Numbered from the stretch's first letter, positions 31,647 through 40,583 are shown. The stretch is DNA of 64,000 nucleotides from Aromatoleum diolicum (GCF_012910955.1 NZ_WTVQ01000005.1:1-64000); one strand, 5' to 3'. Numbers and translations are program-made. The notes: generated by a model not told the origin, from the sequence alone.

Positions 31647-32981
31647 ATGAAACGTCATCGGAAATTCATTCTGGCGGTCCCGGTGTTGGCAGCCCTCGCG
31701 CTGACCGGTCAAGGGATTGCCATGTCGGACGACGCCGTGCCGGCCGGCAAGAAACTCGACCAAGAGATCGACAAAGGGGCCCAGCTGACATTGGCCGAAG
31801 GAAGGGAGACCTTCCGCTTCGATACCTTTGGAGATGAGGCCTTCTGGGGCGATGCGCTGAAGCTGCATCAGGCGATCAAGGGCGCGGCGCTCGGCGGCGT
31901 CGGTCCGGGCGTGAGCCCGCGGACCGCGTTGAGCGTGGGGCTGAAGGTCGATGTGGACGCCCTGCCGGGCAAGCTCGTAGACGACCTGAAGGCCGGGCGG
32001 GTGAATCTGGATGACCCGGCCGTCACGGTCGAGTTGCTGCGCCTGAATGCGGTGATCGGCGTGACCGGGTTCTTTGACGCGACGCGCGCCTTGCGGTCGA
32101 TCGGTATTCAGTGCGCGCTCTGCCACACCGCGGTGGACAACTCGCTCGCACCGGGAATCGGCCGTCGACTCGACGGCTGGGCGAACCGCGACCTCAACGT
32201 CGGCGCGATCATCAACCTGTCGCCGGACCTGAGCACCGTGGCCGCGCTGCTCCAGGTCGACGAGACGACCGTACGCCAGGTCGTCACTGCCTGGGGGCCT
32301 GGGAAGTTCGACGCCGAGCTGTTCCTCGACGGCAAGGGCTTCCGGCCCGATGGCAAGACGGCCGCAACGCTGATTCCGCCGGCGTTCGGGCTGGCCGGTG
32401 TCAACCTCCACACGTGGACCGGCTGGGGTTCGGTGACGCACTGGAATGCCTTCGTCGCGAATCTGGAGATGCACGGCAAGGGGACGTTCTTCGATCCGCG
32501 CCTGAACGACCCGATACAGTTTCCCGTTGCCGCCCGCGCGGGCTTCGGCGATGTACGCAGCGACCCGGATCTGATCAGCCCCAAACTGCCGGCGCTGCAT
32601 TTCTACCAGCTCGCCATTCCTGCCCCCGCCGCACCGGCAGGCAGTTTCGATGCCGCCGCCGCCGCTCGCGGGAAGCAGATTTTCGCGAACCGGGCGCGTT
32701 GCGCGAGCTGCCATGTTCCCCCGACATATACCGAACCGGGCTGGAACATGCATACGGCCGACGAAATCGGCATTGATGATTTCCAGGCCAACCGGGCGCC
32801 CGACAGGCGCTACCGCACCGCGCCGCTGAAGGGACTGTGGACCCACACGAAGGGCGGCTTCTACCACGACGGGCGCTTCGCGACACTGGGTGATGTTGTG
32901 AACCATTATGACGCGCACTTCCGCCTTGGCTTGTCCGGACAGGAGAAGAACGAGTTGGTGGAGTACTTGAAGTCGCTTTAG
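31647..32981 (+). CDS. Periplasmic diheme c-type cytochrome
   Basis: The 444-residue exported protein has a signal peptide (MKRHRKFILAVPVLAALAL ... IAMS) and two CxxCH heme sites, CALCH at about residue 156 and CASCH at about residue 352. The two-heme layout over this length resembles the CcpA/MauG-like di-heme family or related oxidoreductases, but no diagnostic residue separates these. The ATG at 31647 has GGAG six bases upstream; an ATG four codons earlier is less likely. It is divergent from the Crp/Fnr cluster, which may control it. Confidence 0.87.
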   Translation: MKRHRKFILAVPVLAALALTGQGIAMSDDAVPAGKKLDQEIDKGAQLTLAEGRETFRFDTFGDEAFWGDALKLHQAIKGAALGGVGPGVSPRTALSVGLKVDVDALPGKLVDDLKAGRVNLDDPAVTVELLRLNAVIGVTGFFDATRALRSIGIQCALCHTAVDNSLAPGIGRRLDGWANRDLNVGAIINLSPDLSTVAALLQVDETTVRQVVTAWGPGKFDAELFLDGKGFRPDGKTAATLIPPAFGLAGVNLHTWTGWGSVTHWNAFVANLEMHGKGTFFDPRLNDPIQFPVAARAGFGDVRSDPDLISPKLPALHFYQLAIPAPAAPAGSFDAAAAARGKQIFANRARCASCHVPPTYTEPGWNMHTADEIGIDDFQANRAPDRRYRTAPLKGLWTHTKGGFYHDGRFATLGDVVNHYDAHFRLGLSGQEKNELVEYLKSL

Positions 32982-33020
32982 TCTTTGCCGCGACAAAACG
33001 CGCCACATGGGCCGGGGAGG

Positions 33021-34349
33021 CTAATCATCTTTTCGCCTTCCCTGGCGCCTCGCTTTGTGCCGCGCATAGTGAGTCATCAAGGGCGTCACGGATATTCCGT
33101 GAAGCACGATGGAGACGGCCACCACGGTGAGCGTGAGGGAGAGGATTTCCTCCGCCAGGGGGCGCGGCAGGCCATGGTTGATTGCGTACATCAGGTAGTA
33201 GATCGAGCCGATGCCGCGGATGCCGAACCAGGAAATCAGGAAGCGCTGATCACGTGACACCGGCGCGCCGAGCAATCCAAGCCACACCGAAACGGGACGC
33301 ACGACCAGGAACAAGAGCAGGACAAACCAGCCGGCGCTGGCGGGGAGGTAGGTGTACGAGAGCATCGCGCCGACCACCAGAACGACCGCCACCTCCGCGA
33401 TCCGCTCCAGTTGTTCGTTGAAACCCTGCACTGCCTGCATCATGTAGGCGCCGGCATACTCCGCATGGGTGGCTAGCACCTCGTCGGCCTGCCTGCCGTG
33501 AAGACCCGTTTCAGAAAGAACGGCATCGGAGATTCGCCCTGGCTGTTCGTTCACTCGCTGCAGAGCGAGACCTGCGGCGAAAACGGCCAGGAAGCCATAC
33601 GTGTAGCTGAGCACGGCTAGCCCGTAGGCCAGTGCGATGAGTCCCAGTGTGAGGAACTCGTCGAACCCGACCGACTCCTTGTGGCGGCTGCGCAGATAGA
33701 CCACCAGCCGCCCGATCAGCGTACCCAGCGTGCCACCGATCAGCAGACCGCCGGCAATCGCCCACAGCACATCAACGGCAAGCCAGCGCCAACCGCCCGT
33801 GCCCAGGTCGTGAAGACCGAGCAGGCCGAGTCCCAGCATCACGAAGGGAAAGGCGGCGCCATCGTTCAAGCCCCCCTCGCCCGACAGGCTGAAGCGCAAG
33901 CGATCGCGATCGCCCGCCTCGACCACCTGGACATCGGAGGCCAGAACCGGGTCGGTGGGCGCGAGGATCGCTCCGAGCAGGACTGCTGCGCCCAGCGAAA
34001 GGCCGAGACCCAGCATACCGATCGCTGCGATCAACGCCACCGTGATCGTCATCGACACGAACGCGAGACGCGCTGTCACACGCCAGCCCTTGTCCGCCAA
34101 GGGGAGACCGAGCTTGAGACCGACGGCGAACAGCGAGATGAGCACCGCCAGTTCGGTCACTCTTTCCAGGATGACAGCATAGGTCAGCGGATCGGGCGAC
34201 AGGAGAGCCCAGCCGGCGGGGCCGAGCCCGAAACCGGCGGCCAGATAAAGCATGGCGGTGCTCAGGGGCAGCCGCTGCAGCGTCGTGCCCGACAGGGCCA
34301 TCGTGGTAAGCAGCGCGCCGATGATGAGCGCCCAGATTGCAAAGGTCAT
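33021..34349 (-). CDS. Cation:proton antiporter of the CPA1/NhaP type
   Basis: The 442-residue protein has about 12 hydrophobic membrane segments and the CPA ion-path motifs ILAPTDPVLASDVQV and SGEGGLNDGAAFPFV (the Asn-Asp pair). It exchanges Na+ or K+ for protons across the inner membrane; ion choice cannot be read. A short basic C-terminus (HKARRQGRRKDD) replaces the large regulatory tail found in some relatives. It converges on the cytochrome gene. Confidence 0.88.
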   Translation of the reverse strand: MTFAIWALIIGALLTTMALSGTTLQRLPLSTAMLYLAAGFGLGPAGWALLSPDPLTYAVILERVTELAVLISLFAVGLKLGLPLADKGWRVTARLAFVSMTITVALIAAIGMLGLGLSLGAAVLLGAILAPTDPVLASDVQVVEAGDRDRLRFSLSGEGGLNDGAAFPFVMLGLGLLGLHDLGTGGWRWLAVDVLWAIAGGLLIGGTLGTLIGRLVVYLRSRHKESVGFDEFLTLGLIALAYGLAVLSYTYGFLAVFAAGLALQRVNEQPGRISDAVLSETGLHGRQADEVLATHAEYAGAYMMQAVQGFNEQLERIAEVAVVLVVGAMLSYTYLPASAGWFVLLLFLVVRPVSVWLGLLGAPVSRDQRFLISWFGIRGIGSIYYLMYAINHGLPRPLAEEILSLTLTVVAVSIVLHGISVTPLMTHYARHKARRQGRRKDD

Positions 34350-34489
34350 GAGAGAAAGATACGCGAGTTGCCCGGCTGCCTGCGTGCGCTGTCGCGCAAA
34401 GCGCGGGTCGTCCGGCCCGGGGACAGCATCCCGGAGGAGGAAGCGGCGATCGACGCCTCATTCGCCGTATGAGCGCTACCGTACGGAAA

Positions 34490-34680
34490 AAATTCAGGGG
34501 TCGGGCGATTATCGGCGTGACGCTCGACCGCCTGACCCGAACCAACCGCGCAATCAAATTGAATTCAAGCGCGCGGCGCAAGGGGTGCAGAACGTCGGCA
34601 ATCTGATGAGCATCAAGACGCAGAAGGACGCGCTCATCGTAACGATCGCGGGGGCCAGATCGGCCGGCGCGACCCACTGA
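34490..34680 (+). pseudogene. Relic of a BON-domain protein, frame broken
   Basis: Two reading frames together resemble one BON domain (a periplasmic lipid-binding module). The first frame gives AIIGVTLDRLTRTNRAIK (about 34507-34557); the next frame gives FKRAAQGVQNVGNLMSIK (about 34561-34614) and runs to a stop at 34680. A single indel near 34555 would join them. No start codon with a ribosome-binding site was found upstream. The rest of the 350-base gap between the antiporter and the next gene holds nothing I recognise. Confidence 0.45.
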
Positions 34681-34700
34681 GAACAGGCAGGAGGTTTGTC

Positions 34701-35177
34701 ATGAAAGCGATGAATGAATTCGGATCGGTGCTGGGAATCGTTGCGGCGCTGACGCTTGGTGCGTGCGCAACCCCGAGCACCTCGCCCTACGGACCCAGCT
34801 CCGGCGTTAGCAATCCGGAAAACGTCTACTCCGGCTATGGTGTGGTGTCGTCGATTGAACTGATGGAACAAGACAACACTGGTCGTGCCGGTGGCATCGG
34901 TTTGGGCACCATCGCCGGCGCCGTAGTCGGGGGTGTCGTCGGCAATCAGGTCGGGTCCGGAAGCGGCAACACGGCAGCAACCGTCATCGGCGCGGCGGGC
35001 GGTGCCTATATCGGCCACGAGCTGGAAAACCGCCAACAAGCGCCACGGGACGATGCATACAAGGTCACGATCAGCATGGATGACGGGTCATATCAATCGA
35101 TGATCGTGAATACCAACACCAGCTTCCGCGTCGGCGACCGGGTGCGAATCCGCAACGGGATCCTGCAGCGGTACTGA
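34701..35177 (+). CDS. Glycine-zipper outer-membrane lipoprotein, SlyB/Pcp-like
   Basis: The 158-residue protein has a lipoprotein signal (ALTLGAC, lipidated Cys at about 22) and then a glycine-zipper 2TM segment rich in GxxxG (AGAVVGGVVGNQVGSGSGNT ... GAAGGAYIGHELE). The C-terminal SH3-like region (YKVTISMDDGSYQSM ... FRVGDRVRIRNG) is typical of this family. Likely location is the outer membrane, where relatives respond to envelope stress. A ribosome-binding site AGGAGG is five to six bases upstream. Confidence 0.88.
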   Translation: MKAMNEFGSVLGIVAALTLGACATPSTSPYGPSSGVSNPENVYSGYGVVSSIELMEQDNTGRAGGIGLGTIAGAVVGGVVGNQVGSGSGNTAATVIGAAGGAYIGHELENRQQAPRDDAYKVTISMDDGSYQSMIVNTNTSFRVGDRVRIRNGILQRY

Positions 35178-35197
35178 TTGCAGCATCGGGTTCCCAA

Positions 35198-35229
35198 GAG
35201 AAATGCCCTGCCTGTGCAGGGCATTTCTC
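35198..35229. terminator. Hairpin between two convergent genes
   Basis: A perfect 14-bp stem (GAGAAATGCCCTGC / GCAGGGCATTTCTC) with a CTGT loop lies between the convergent genes ending at 35177 and 35323. It lacks a long T run but the A/T-rich base of the stem could end transcription from either side. Confidence 0.7.
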
Positions 35230-35322
35230 CATTAGCGAGGCATTCTCGCAAGCGGTGGGACGGGGGCCAGGTCCGCGGCAGCGATCGAATGCCGGTCTTG
35301 TGCGCCGCGGACGGGCGGCGAA

Positions 35323-37848
35323 TCAGTTGCGCCGTTCTTCCCTGCGCCGTTGTTCCTCGCGCTTTTCTTCTTCCTGCTTCTGTTCTTCGCTGGTTTTGTC
35401 CTTGTCACGTGCCCTGCCCGCGGCAGGCCTGGGCTCCTGGGTGCGCGGCTCTGCCGCGGGCACCGGCGGAGGAGGTGGTGGCGCCTGTCTGGGCGCAGCG
35501 GCAGGCGGACGTGGCTCGGCTTGCCTTGTGGCGGGCGCGGATTCGGGTCTCGCCCGTTGCCGCGGCGGCTGCTCGTCCGGCGGGGGCGGCGCGACCCTGG
35601 GCTCGGCGGCGCGCTTCGGCGCAGCGGGCGGCGGGGCGACGGCTTGTTCGCGCTCGCGCTGACTACCATTCCCGCGCGGTTCGGACCTGTCACGTGGCTC
35701 GCGCGGCTGCGCTGCCGGCACTGCGGGCGTCGCTTGCGGCGGGGCAGCCTCGGGCTGCGCCCCGCCTCGGGCTGGCGCCGGGGGCGGCGTTACCGCTTGT
35801 TCGCGCTGTTGTCGCTCGCGACGCTCTTCTCGCGCGTCACGCTGGTCGGACTTGCCGCGCGGCTCGGGTGCCTGTGCTGCCGGCACCGCCGGCGTCGCGG
35901 GTACTGCCGGTACTGCTGGCGTCGTTCGCGTCGCTGGAGTCGGCACCGCCGGCGTTGCTGGTGTCGCTCGCGGCGGAGCGAGCTCGGGCTCGGCGGGGCG
36001 TTGCGGTGATGTCGGCCGTGGTGCGGCGCTTTGTCCGCGCTGCTCGTCGTTTCCGCGCTGTTCCGATCTGCCCCGCTGTTCATCGTCACCACGCTGCTCC
36101 GACCTGCCGCGTGGCTCCCGCGATTGCGCTGCGGGTACCTCTGGCGTCGCCTGCGGCGGCGTGACCTGAGGCTGAACCGCGTCCTTTGGCGTTTCCGGCT
36201 GCGGTGCTACGGGTTGTCCACGCTCCTCTCCCCTCCCCCGCTGTTCGGACTTGCCGCGTGCATCGCCTGCCTTGGCACCGGATGCCGCCGGCGGGGGACG
36301 CACGGTCGGCGGCGCTTCCTGCTTCTGCGCGACCACTTTGACGACGGGCGCCGACGCTGCAGGTTTCAATTCCTTGCGCGCGGACTCATCGAGCGGTTTG
36401 CCCGGCTTGGCGCTCAGTTGCTGCTGTTGGGCCGCGAATCCGACGGGTGCCGCAGGGGGTGCGGTACGCGCGACAACACGCCGCTCGAGCACACGCGCAG
36501 GCGGCTTGTCACGCTGGGCAGCCGCGCCACGCACGCTTTTTTCCGTCGGCGCCACCGGCGCAACAAGCGCCAGCGGTGCGCTGCCGACCATTTCCCGGGA
36601 TACCCGCACCGCCGCCTTCGACACCGGTTGCGACTGTACGAAGGTGGTCGTCGGCACGGCGACGACGGCTCCCTGCACGTTCCGGTTGGCGTAGACCACA
36701 TTGGTCACGTTCGTATTGTTGTAGTAGTTGTTGATGACCGTGGTGTTGACGACGGTGTTGCTGCGGTTGATATTTTCGAAGTAGCTGCGGCTGACCTGGT
36801 AGGCCGGTCGATACACCTCGCGCGGCCCCAGCGGGAACCACGCGACGCCGCCGACAAGGCCGCTAGAGATCGTGAGCTGGAAGTTGTCGCCGCCCACGAA
36901 CACCACCAGTGCCGGGGCGTAGTAGGCCCGACTGCGCACGGGGCCGGGTATCCACCCCCACGTTCCACCGACATGCGCCCAGCGGCCGTAGTGGGATACG
37001 GCGAAGCCCCAGGGCGCGTCATCCACCCAGGTCCAGCCCCACGGGTCGATCCATGCCCAATGTCCGTCGCGATACGGAGCCCAGCCGCTGGCTACGCGGC
37101 TGGGGTACCAGACGTTACCGTAGGTGGCGTCGACGCGCCAGCTGCCGTGCTCGTCGAGATCCTGGTAGCCGACCACGTCTTCCGATACATAGCGGGCGGA
37201 GCGCGAGTCGTCATAGCGGCGGTCGCGGCTGCTCGCCCAGCGATCGAAGTCGTCGGTGCGCTGCGCATCGACATACTCGTACTCGCGCAAGTCGGTGCCC
37301 ATGAAGCGATAGGGTTGCTGCGAATCGATGACATACGCCGCGTCTTCGCCGTACACCTCGCCCTGCCCCCGGCGCACGAAGATCGTCGTCGCATCGCCTT
37401 CGGGATCCACTTCGATCCGGAAGGCACCCGGTTCCCGCAAGGTAAAGGCAAGATTCGGCGTAGCGATCTCGAACACCTGGTTAGGTGCGAGACGACGCAC
37501 GCGCACGTTCAATGTGCCTTGCGTCAATTGCAGTTGGGTGATTTGGTCGTCGAGATTCAGAACGGAGACGCTGGTACCGGCGTTCATGCGAACCAGTGTT
37601 CCGCCGGTCTGGAGTTCGGCGCGCGCACCGTCATCGACCCAAAGGCGGTCGCCGGTGGTCAGCGGCCGATTGGTGGTGGCCTGAAACCAATCGTTGTCAC
37701 CGGCTGGCGAAAAGCTCACCTCGCCGGCCATGTAAGCAAGCCGCGCGACGCGCGACGGCGGGTCCGCGCCGGCCCAGCCGCTGAAGCCAAAGATTACGAC
37801 ACCGGCAAGGAAGGCGAATGTCCGGAGGCGGAGAGATTGCGTTTTCAT
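35323..37848 (-). CDS. FecR-domain / DUF6600 protein with a very long disordered tail
   Basis: The 841-residue protein has a signal peptide (about 1-28, ending GWAGA), a FecR-like domain (about 55-165, LVRMNAGTSVSVL) and a Trp/Tyr-rich DUF6600 region (about 230-340, GHWAWIDPWGWTWVDDAPWG). An Asn-rich stretch follows (NNYYNNTNVTN). From about residue 430 to the end it is Pro, Ala, Arg, Glu and Gln rich, with repeats such as RGRSEQRGDDEQRG and TPAVPAVPATPAVPAAQ. The function is not known. The ATG at 37848 has AAGGA seven bases upstream. Confidence 0.82.
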   Translation of the reverse strand: MKTQSLRLRTFAFLAGVVIFGFSGWAGADPPSRVARLAYMAGEVSFSPAGDNDWFQATTNRPLTTGDRLWVDDGARAELQTGGTLVRMNAGTSVSVLNLDDQITQLQLTQGTLNVRVRRLAPNQVFEIATPNLAFTLREPGAFRIEVDPEGDATTIFVRRGQGEVYGEDAAYVIDSQQPYRFMGTDLREYEYVDAQRTDDFDRWASSRDRRYDDSRSARYVSEDVVGYQDLDEHGSWRVDATYGNVWYPSRVASGWAPYRDGHWAWIDPWGWTWVDDAPWGFAVSHYGRWAHVGGTWGWIPGPVRSRAYYAPALVVFVGGDNFQLTISSGLVGGVAWFPLGPREVYRPAYQVSRSYFENINRSNTVVNTTVINNYYNNTNVTNVVYANRNVQGAVVAVPTTTFVQSQPVSKAAVRVSREMVGSAPLALVAPVAPTEKSVRGAAAQRDKPPARVLERRVVARTAPPAAPVGFAAQQQQLSAKPGKPLDESARKELKPAASAPVVKVVAQKQEAPPTVRPPPAASGAKAGDARGKSEQRGRGEERGQPVAPQPETPKDAVQPQVTPPQATPEVPAAQSREPRGRSEQRGDDEQRGRSEQRGNDEQRGQSAAPRPTSPQRPAEPELAPPRATPATPAVPTPATRTTPAVPAVPATPAVPAAQAPEPRGKSDQRDAREERRERQQREQAVTPPPAPARGGAQPEAAPPQATPAVPAAQPREPRDRSEPRGNGSQREREQAVAPPPAAPKRAAEPRVAPPPPDEQPPRQRARPESAPATRQAEPRPPAAAPRQAPPPPPPVPAAEPRTQEPRPAAGRARDKDKTSEEQKQEEEKREEQRRREERRN

Positions 37849-38295
37849 GACGATTCCTTACGCAGGGGTGCGCTGTCAGGGCTGACAGAACCGCGTCGAC
37901 GCCATCGCTGCTGCTCTGTCAAGAAGGTGGCATCAAGCATAGGGAACGCTACTCACGCGGTCTGTTCGGTAGCGCACCGAGCCCGGCCACGAATCTCGAC
38001 GCAGGGCGGCGCCATCGTGGATTTTGTTCCGATGCCATCGCAGATCCTTTACCGGCAACCGAAGACACGCGCGCTATGTATGCTCCCGCACAGACTGCGG
38101 CCGGGTGATGGACGACATTGACCCTGACTGCGTTGTTGCCCGGCGCACCCGGGTGCGATTGCGGGCAAGGCGAGGATCTGCGGTTCCGGGGATGAGATCC
38201 GAGGTCCAAGCATGCCGGATTGTGTCGCGCATCAGGATTGAATCCCGCGGTTCGTGACGGGCTTCGGTATGCGCAACTTATTACAGGAGACATCA
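37849..38295. other. 447-base divergent intergenic region
   Basis: It holds the control regions of the FecR/DUF6600 gene (left) and the crystallin-domain gene (right). The only clear element is a perfect CTGTCAG-GG-CTGACAG inverted repeat at 37873-37888, 25 bases before the FecR gene. No gene, RNA or convincing sigma-70 promoter was recognised. Confidence 0.6.
37873..37888. promoter_or_regulatory. 7-2-7 inverted repeat upstream of the FecR/DUF6600 gene
   Basis: CTGTCAG, GG, CTGACAG is a perfect palindrome in the 5' region of the gene starting at 37848. It could be an operator or a short RNA hairpin; no known regulator is named because the sequence matches none I recognise. Confidence 0.35.
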
Positions 38296-39426
38296 ATGAC
38301 TGCAATATTGAGATCCGCGTTGGCGGTGGTCGGCGTGCTTATCACCACGCAAGCCGCCGCACAGGTCACCTTTTACGAACGTGAAGGCTTCAGAGGCAGG
38401 TCCTTCACGACGGCAGAGGAGGTCCGTAACATGGAGCGCCGTGGCTTCAACGACCGCGCCTCGTCGGTGGTGGTTGAGCGTGACCGGTGGGAGGTTTGCG
38501 AGGATGCCCGGTTCAGTGGTCAGTGCGTCGTCCTGCGTCGCGGCAGGTATCCGTCCCTGGGCGCGATGGGCCTGAACGACCGCATTTCATCGGCGCGGAG
38601 CGTGGACCGGAATGCGCACGTCGATGACGATCGCTATGCACCGGTTCCTGTTGCGCCCAACGATAACAATCGCGTTGCACAGATCACCTTCTACGAACGT
38701 GAAGGCTTCAGAGGCCGATCCTTCAGCACAAAGGAACAGATCCGTAACTTCGAGCGTAGTGGCTTCAACGACCGCGCCTCGTCGGTCACGGTTTCGAGCG
38801 GCCGATGGGAAGTCTGCGAGGACGTCCGATTCAGCGGTCGCTGTGTTGTCCTGCGTCCGGGCAGGTATCCGTCCCTGGCCGCGATGGGCCTGAACGACCG
38901 CGTGTCGTCCGTGCGGACGGTGAGCCGCAACGCGCGCATCGATGACCATCGTTATGCGCCAGCTGCTGTCGTCTCTCACGACTACCGCAGGCGCAGTGAC
39001 GAGCGCCTCTTCGAGGCGGATGTCACCGCCGTGCGCGCGGTGGTCGGACCGCCCGAGCAGCGATGCTGGGTCGAGCGCGAAGAGGTCGTCCAGGATCGAA
39101 GCAACGCCAACGTGCCCGGGGCCATCGCCGGTGCGGTCATTGGCGGCATTCTCGGTCACCAGATCGGTGACGGCGCCGGCAGGGATCTCGCGACAGCCGG
39201 AGGGGCCGTCGCGGGGGCCGTGGTGGGCGCAAACGTCGGTCGCGACGACGGCGGCCAGCAAGCGTACACGCAGGACGTCCGGCGGTGCGAAAGCACACCC
39301 AGCCAGGCGCGTCCCGAATACTGGGATGTGACCTACACCTTCCGCGGACAGGCCTACCGCGTGCAGATGACCGCGCCCCCCGGACGTACCGTGACCGTGA
39401 ACGAACGCGGCGAACCCCGGGAGTAA
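38296..39426 (+). CDS. Exported double beta/gamma-crystallin protein with a glycine-zipper domain
   Basis: The 376-residue protein starts with a signal peptide (to about residue 24, TTQAAAQ). Two beta/gamma-crystallin-like repeats follow (about 26-105 and 128-215), each with FYEREGFRGRSF and WEVCEDxRFSGxCVVLRxGRYPSL. Then comes a glycine-zipper segment (about 271-318, AGAVIGGILGHQIGDGAG ... AGAVVGANVG) and a C-terminal SH3-like part (YTFRGQAYRVQMTAPPG). This looks like an envelope protein joining calcium-type crystallin folds to a 2TM glycine zipper. CAGGAGA lies six bases before the ATG. Confidence 0.85.
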   Translation: MTAILRSALAVVGVLITTQAAAQVTFYEREGFRGRSFTTAEEVRNMERRGFNDRASSVVVERDRWEVCEDARFSGQCVVLRRGRYPSLGAMGLNDRISSARSVDRNAHVDDDRYAPVPVAPNDNNRVAQITFYEREGFRGRSFSTKEQIRNFERSGFNDRASSVTVSSGRWEVCEDVRFSGRCVVLRPGRYPSLAAMGLNDRVSSVRTVSRNARIDDHRYAPAAVVSHDYRRRSDERLFEADVTAVRAVVGPPEQRCWVEREEVVQDRSNANVPGAIAGAVIGGILGHQIGDGAGRDLATAGGAVAGAVVGANVGRDDGGQQAYTQDVRRCESTPSQARPEYWDVTYTFRGQAYRVQMTAPPGRTVTVNERGEPRE

Positions 39427-39449
39427 GCCTTCGACGCAACAGAAGCGAG

Positions 39450-39480
39450 CGAGGCGGCCCAGTCGGGCCGCCTTGCTTTG
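39450..39480 (+). terminator. Terminator after the crystallin-domain gene
   Basis: A G/C-rich stem (AGGCGGCCC / GGGCCGCCT) with loop AGTC, extended by flanking GC pairs, is followed by TTGCTTTG. It lies about 25 bases after the stop codon. Confidence 0.75.
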
Positions 39481-39693
39481 GGGCTCCCGATCTTGCGCCG
39501 CCTATGTGCGGCAACAGACAGACCGTAACGGGTGGTCTGCATAACCTTAAGTCATCGGAGCCAGCAGCATGCAGTAGCTACAGCGCGGCAATGTGCAGTG
39601 GTTGAAAGCAGCGCGGTCCTGGCAAAGAGATGGATGTGCAAGGCATTGCACGCCAATGCATCACTCCAAAGATCACCAGATGAAGGAACAAAA

Positions 39694-40305
39694 ATGAACA
39701 AACTCAGCATTAACGTGATTGCGATTGCGCTTGGACTGGCGTTCAGCGGCGCTTCGATGGCCGAAGGCATGTCAAAAACCGATTACGAGGCCGCCAAGGA
39801 CAAGATCACGGCCACGTACACGGCCGACAAGGCGGGCTGTGACTCGTTATCCGGCAACAAGAAGGATATCTGCGTGGAAGAGGCCAAGGGCAAGGAAAAG
39901 GTCGCCAAGGCGGAACTTGAAGCCAGCTACAAGCCGAGCCGGGACACCCGCTACGACGTGAGCGTCGCCAAGGCGGAGGCCACCTATGCAGTGGCGAAGG
40001 AACGCTGCGATGACATGGCCGGCAACGCGAAGGATGTCTGCGTGAAGGAAGCGAAGGCCGCGGAAGTCACCGCCAAGGCCGACGCCAAGGCGCAGATGAA
40101 GGCGTCGGATGCCAAGGCTACGGCCGACGAGAAATCCGCCGAGGCGCGCGGCAAGGCGAGCGAACAGACTACCGATGCCCGCAAGGACGCCACGGCGGAC
40201 AAGCGTGACGCCGAGTACAAGGTGGCAAAGGAAAAGTGCGATGCATTCGCGGGTAGCGCCAAGGATGACTGCCTGATGAAAGCGAAAACGCAGTTCGGCA
40301 AGTAA
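39694..40305 (+). CDS. Exported cysteine-pair repeat protein of unknown function
   Basis: The 203-residue protein has a signal peptide (MNKLSINVIAIALGLAFSG ... SMA) and is otherwise helical and Lys/Ala/Asp/Glu rich. Three copies of a unit shaped Y-x2-A/D-K-x2-CD-x3-GN/S-x-KD-x-C are seen (CDSLSGNKKDIC, CDDMAGNAKDVC, CDAFAGSAKDDC); each could form a disulfide hairpin. Between copies two and three is a long coiled-coil-like stretch. I recognise no named family. GAAGGA precedes the ATG by six bases. Confidence 0.82.
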   Translation: MNKLSINVIAIALGLAFSGASMAEGMSKTDYEAAKDKITATYTADKAGCDSLSGNKKDICVEEAKGKEKVAKAELEASYKPSRDTRYDVSVAKAEATYAVAKERCDDMAGNAKDVCVKEAKAAEVTAKADAKAQMKASDAKATADEKSAEARGKASEQTTDARKDATADKRDAEYKVAKEKCDAFAGSAKDDCLMKAKTQFGK

Positions 40306-40367
40306 CTAGTCGCAGTCGACGATGGACGCAGCACCGGAAACACCGTGTTTGAGTAAGAGGTAACTCC

Positions 40368-40583
40368 ATGAAATCGATTCAGAAATTCGCGCTCAGTGCA
40401 GTTGCCGCAGCAGTAATGCTCGGCCTGGGCGGTTGTGCCGGCATGTCGGCACAGGACAAGAACACAGCCATCGGCGCCGGTGTCGGTGCCATCGGCGGTT
40501 CGGTTCTTACAGGCGGCAGCGCCGTCGGAACGGTCGGTGGTGCTGCCGTCGGCGGCGTCATCGGTCACGAAGTCGGCAAATGA
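40368..40583 (+). CDS. Small glycine-zipper lipoprotein, OsmB-like
   Basis: The 71-residue protein has a lipoprotein signal (MLGLGGC, Cys at about residue 23) followed by an uninterrupted glycine-zipper hairpin (IGAGVGAIGGSVL ... VGGAAVGGVIGHEVG). Size and pattern resemble the osmotically inducible lipoprotein OsmB. AGAGG lies seven to eight bases before the ATG. Confidence 0.85.
   Translation: MKSIQKFALSAVAAAVMLGLGGCAGMSAQDKNTAIGAGVGAIGGSVLTGGSAVGTVGGAAVGGVIGHEVGK

Noticed and set aside
31560-33008. Minus-strand 482-codon frame over the diheme cytochrome gene
   Set aside because: The plus strand encodes a signal peptide and two CxxCH heme sites; the antisense frame has none of these.
36031-38121. 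Plus-strand 696-codon frame over the FecR/DUF6600 gene
   Set aside because: Its composition mirrors the repeat-rich opposite strand; the minus-strand frame has a signal peptide, known domains and a ribosome-binding site.
39601-39660. A possible sigma-54 promoter (TGGCAAAG...GTGCA) before the cysteine-pair repeat gene
   Set aside because: The distance between the GG and GC elements is 15 bases instead of 10, so it does not fit a -24/-12 promoter.
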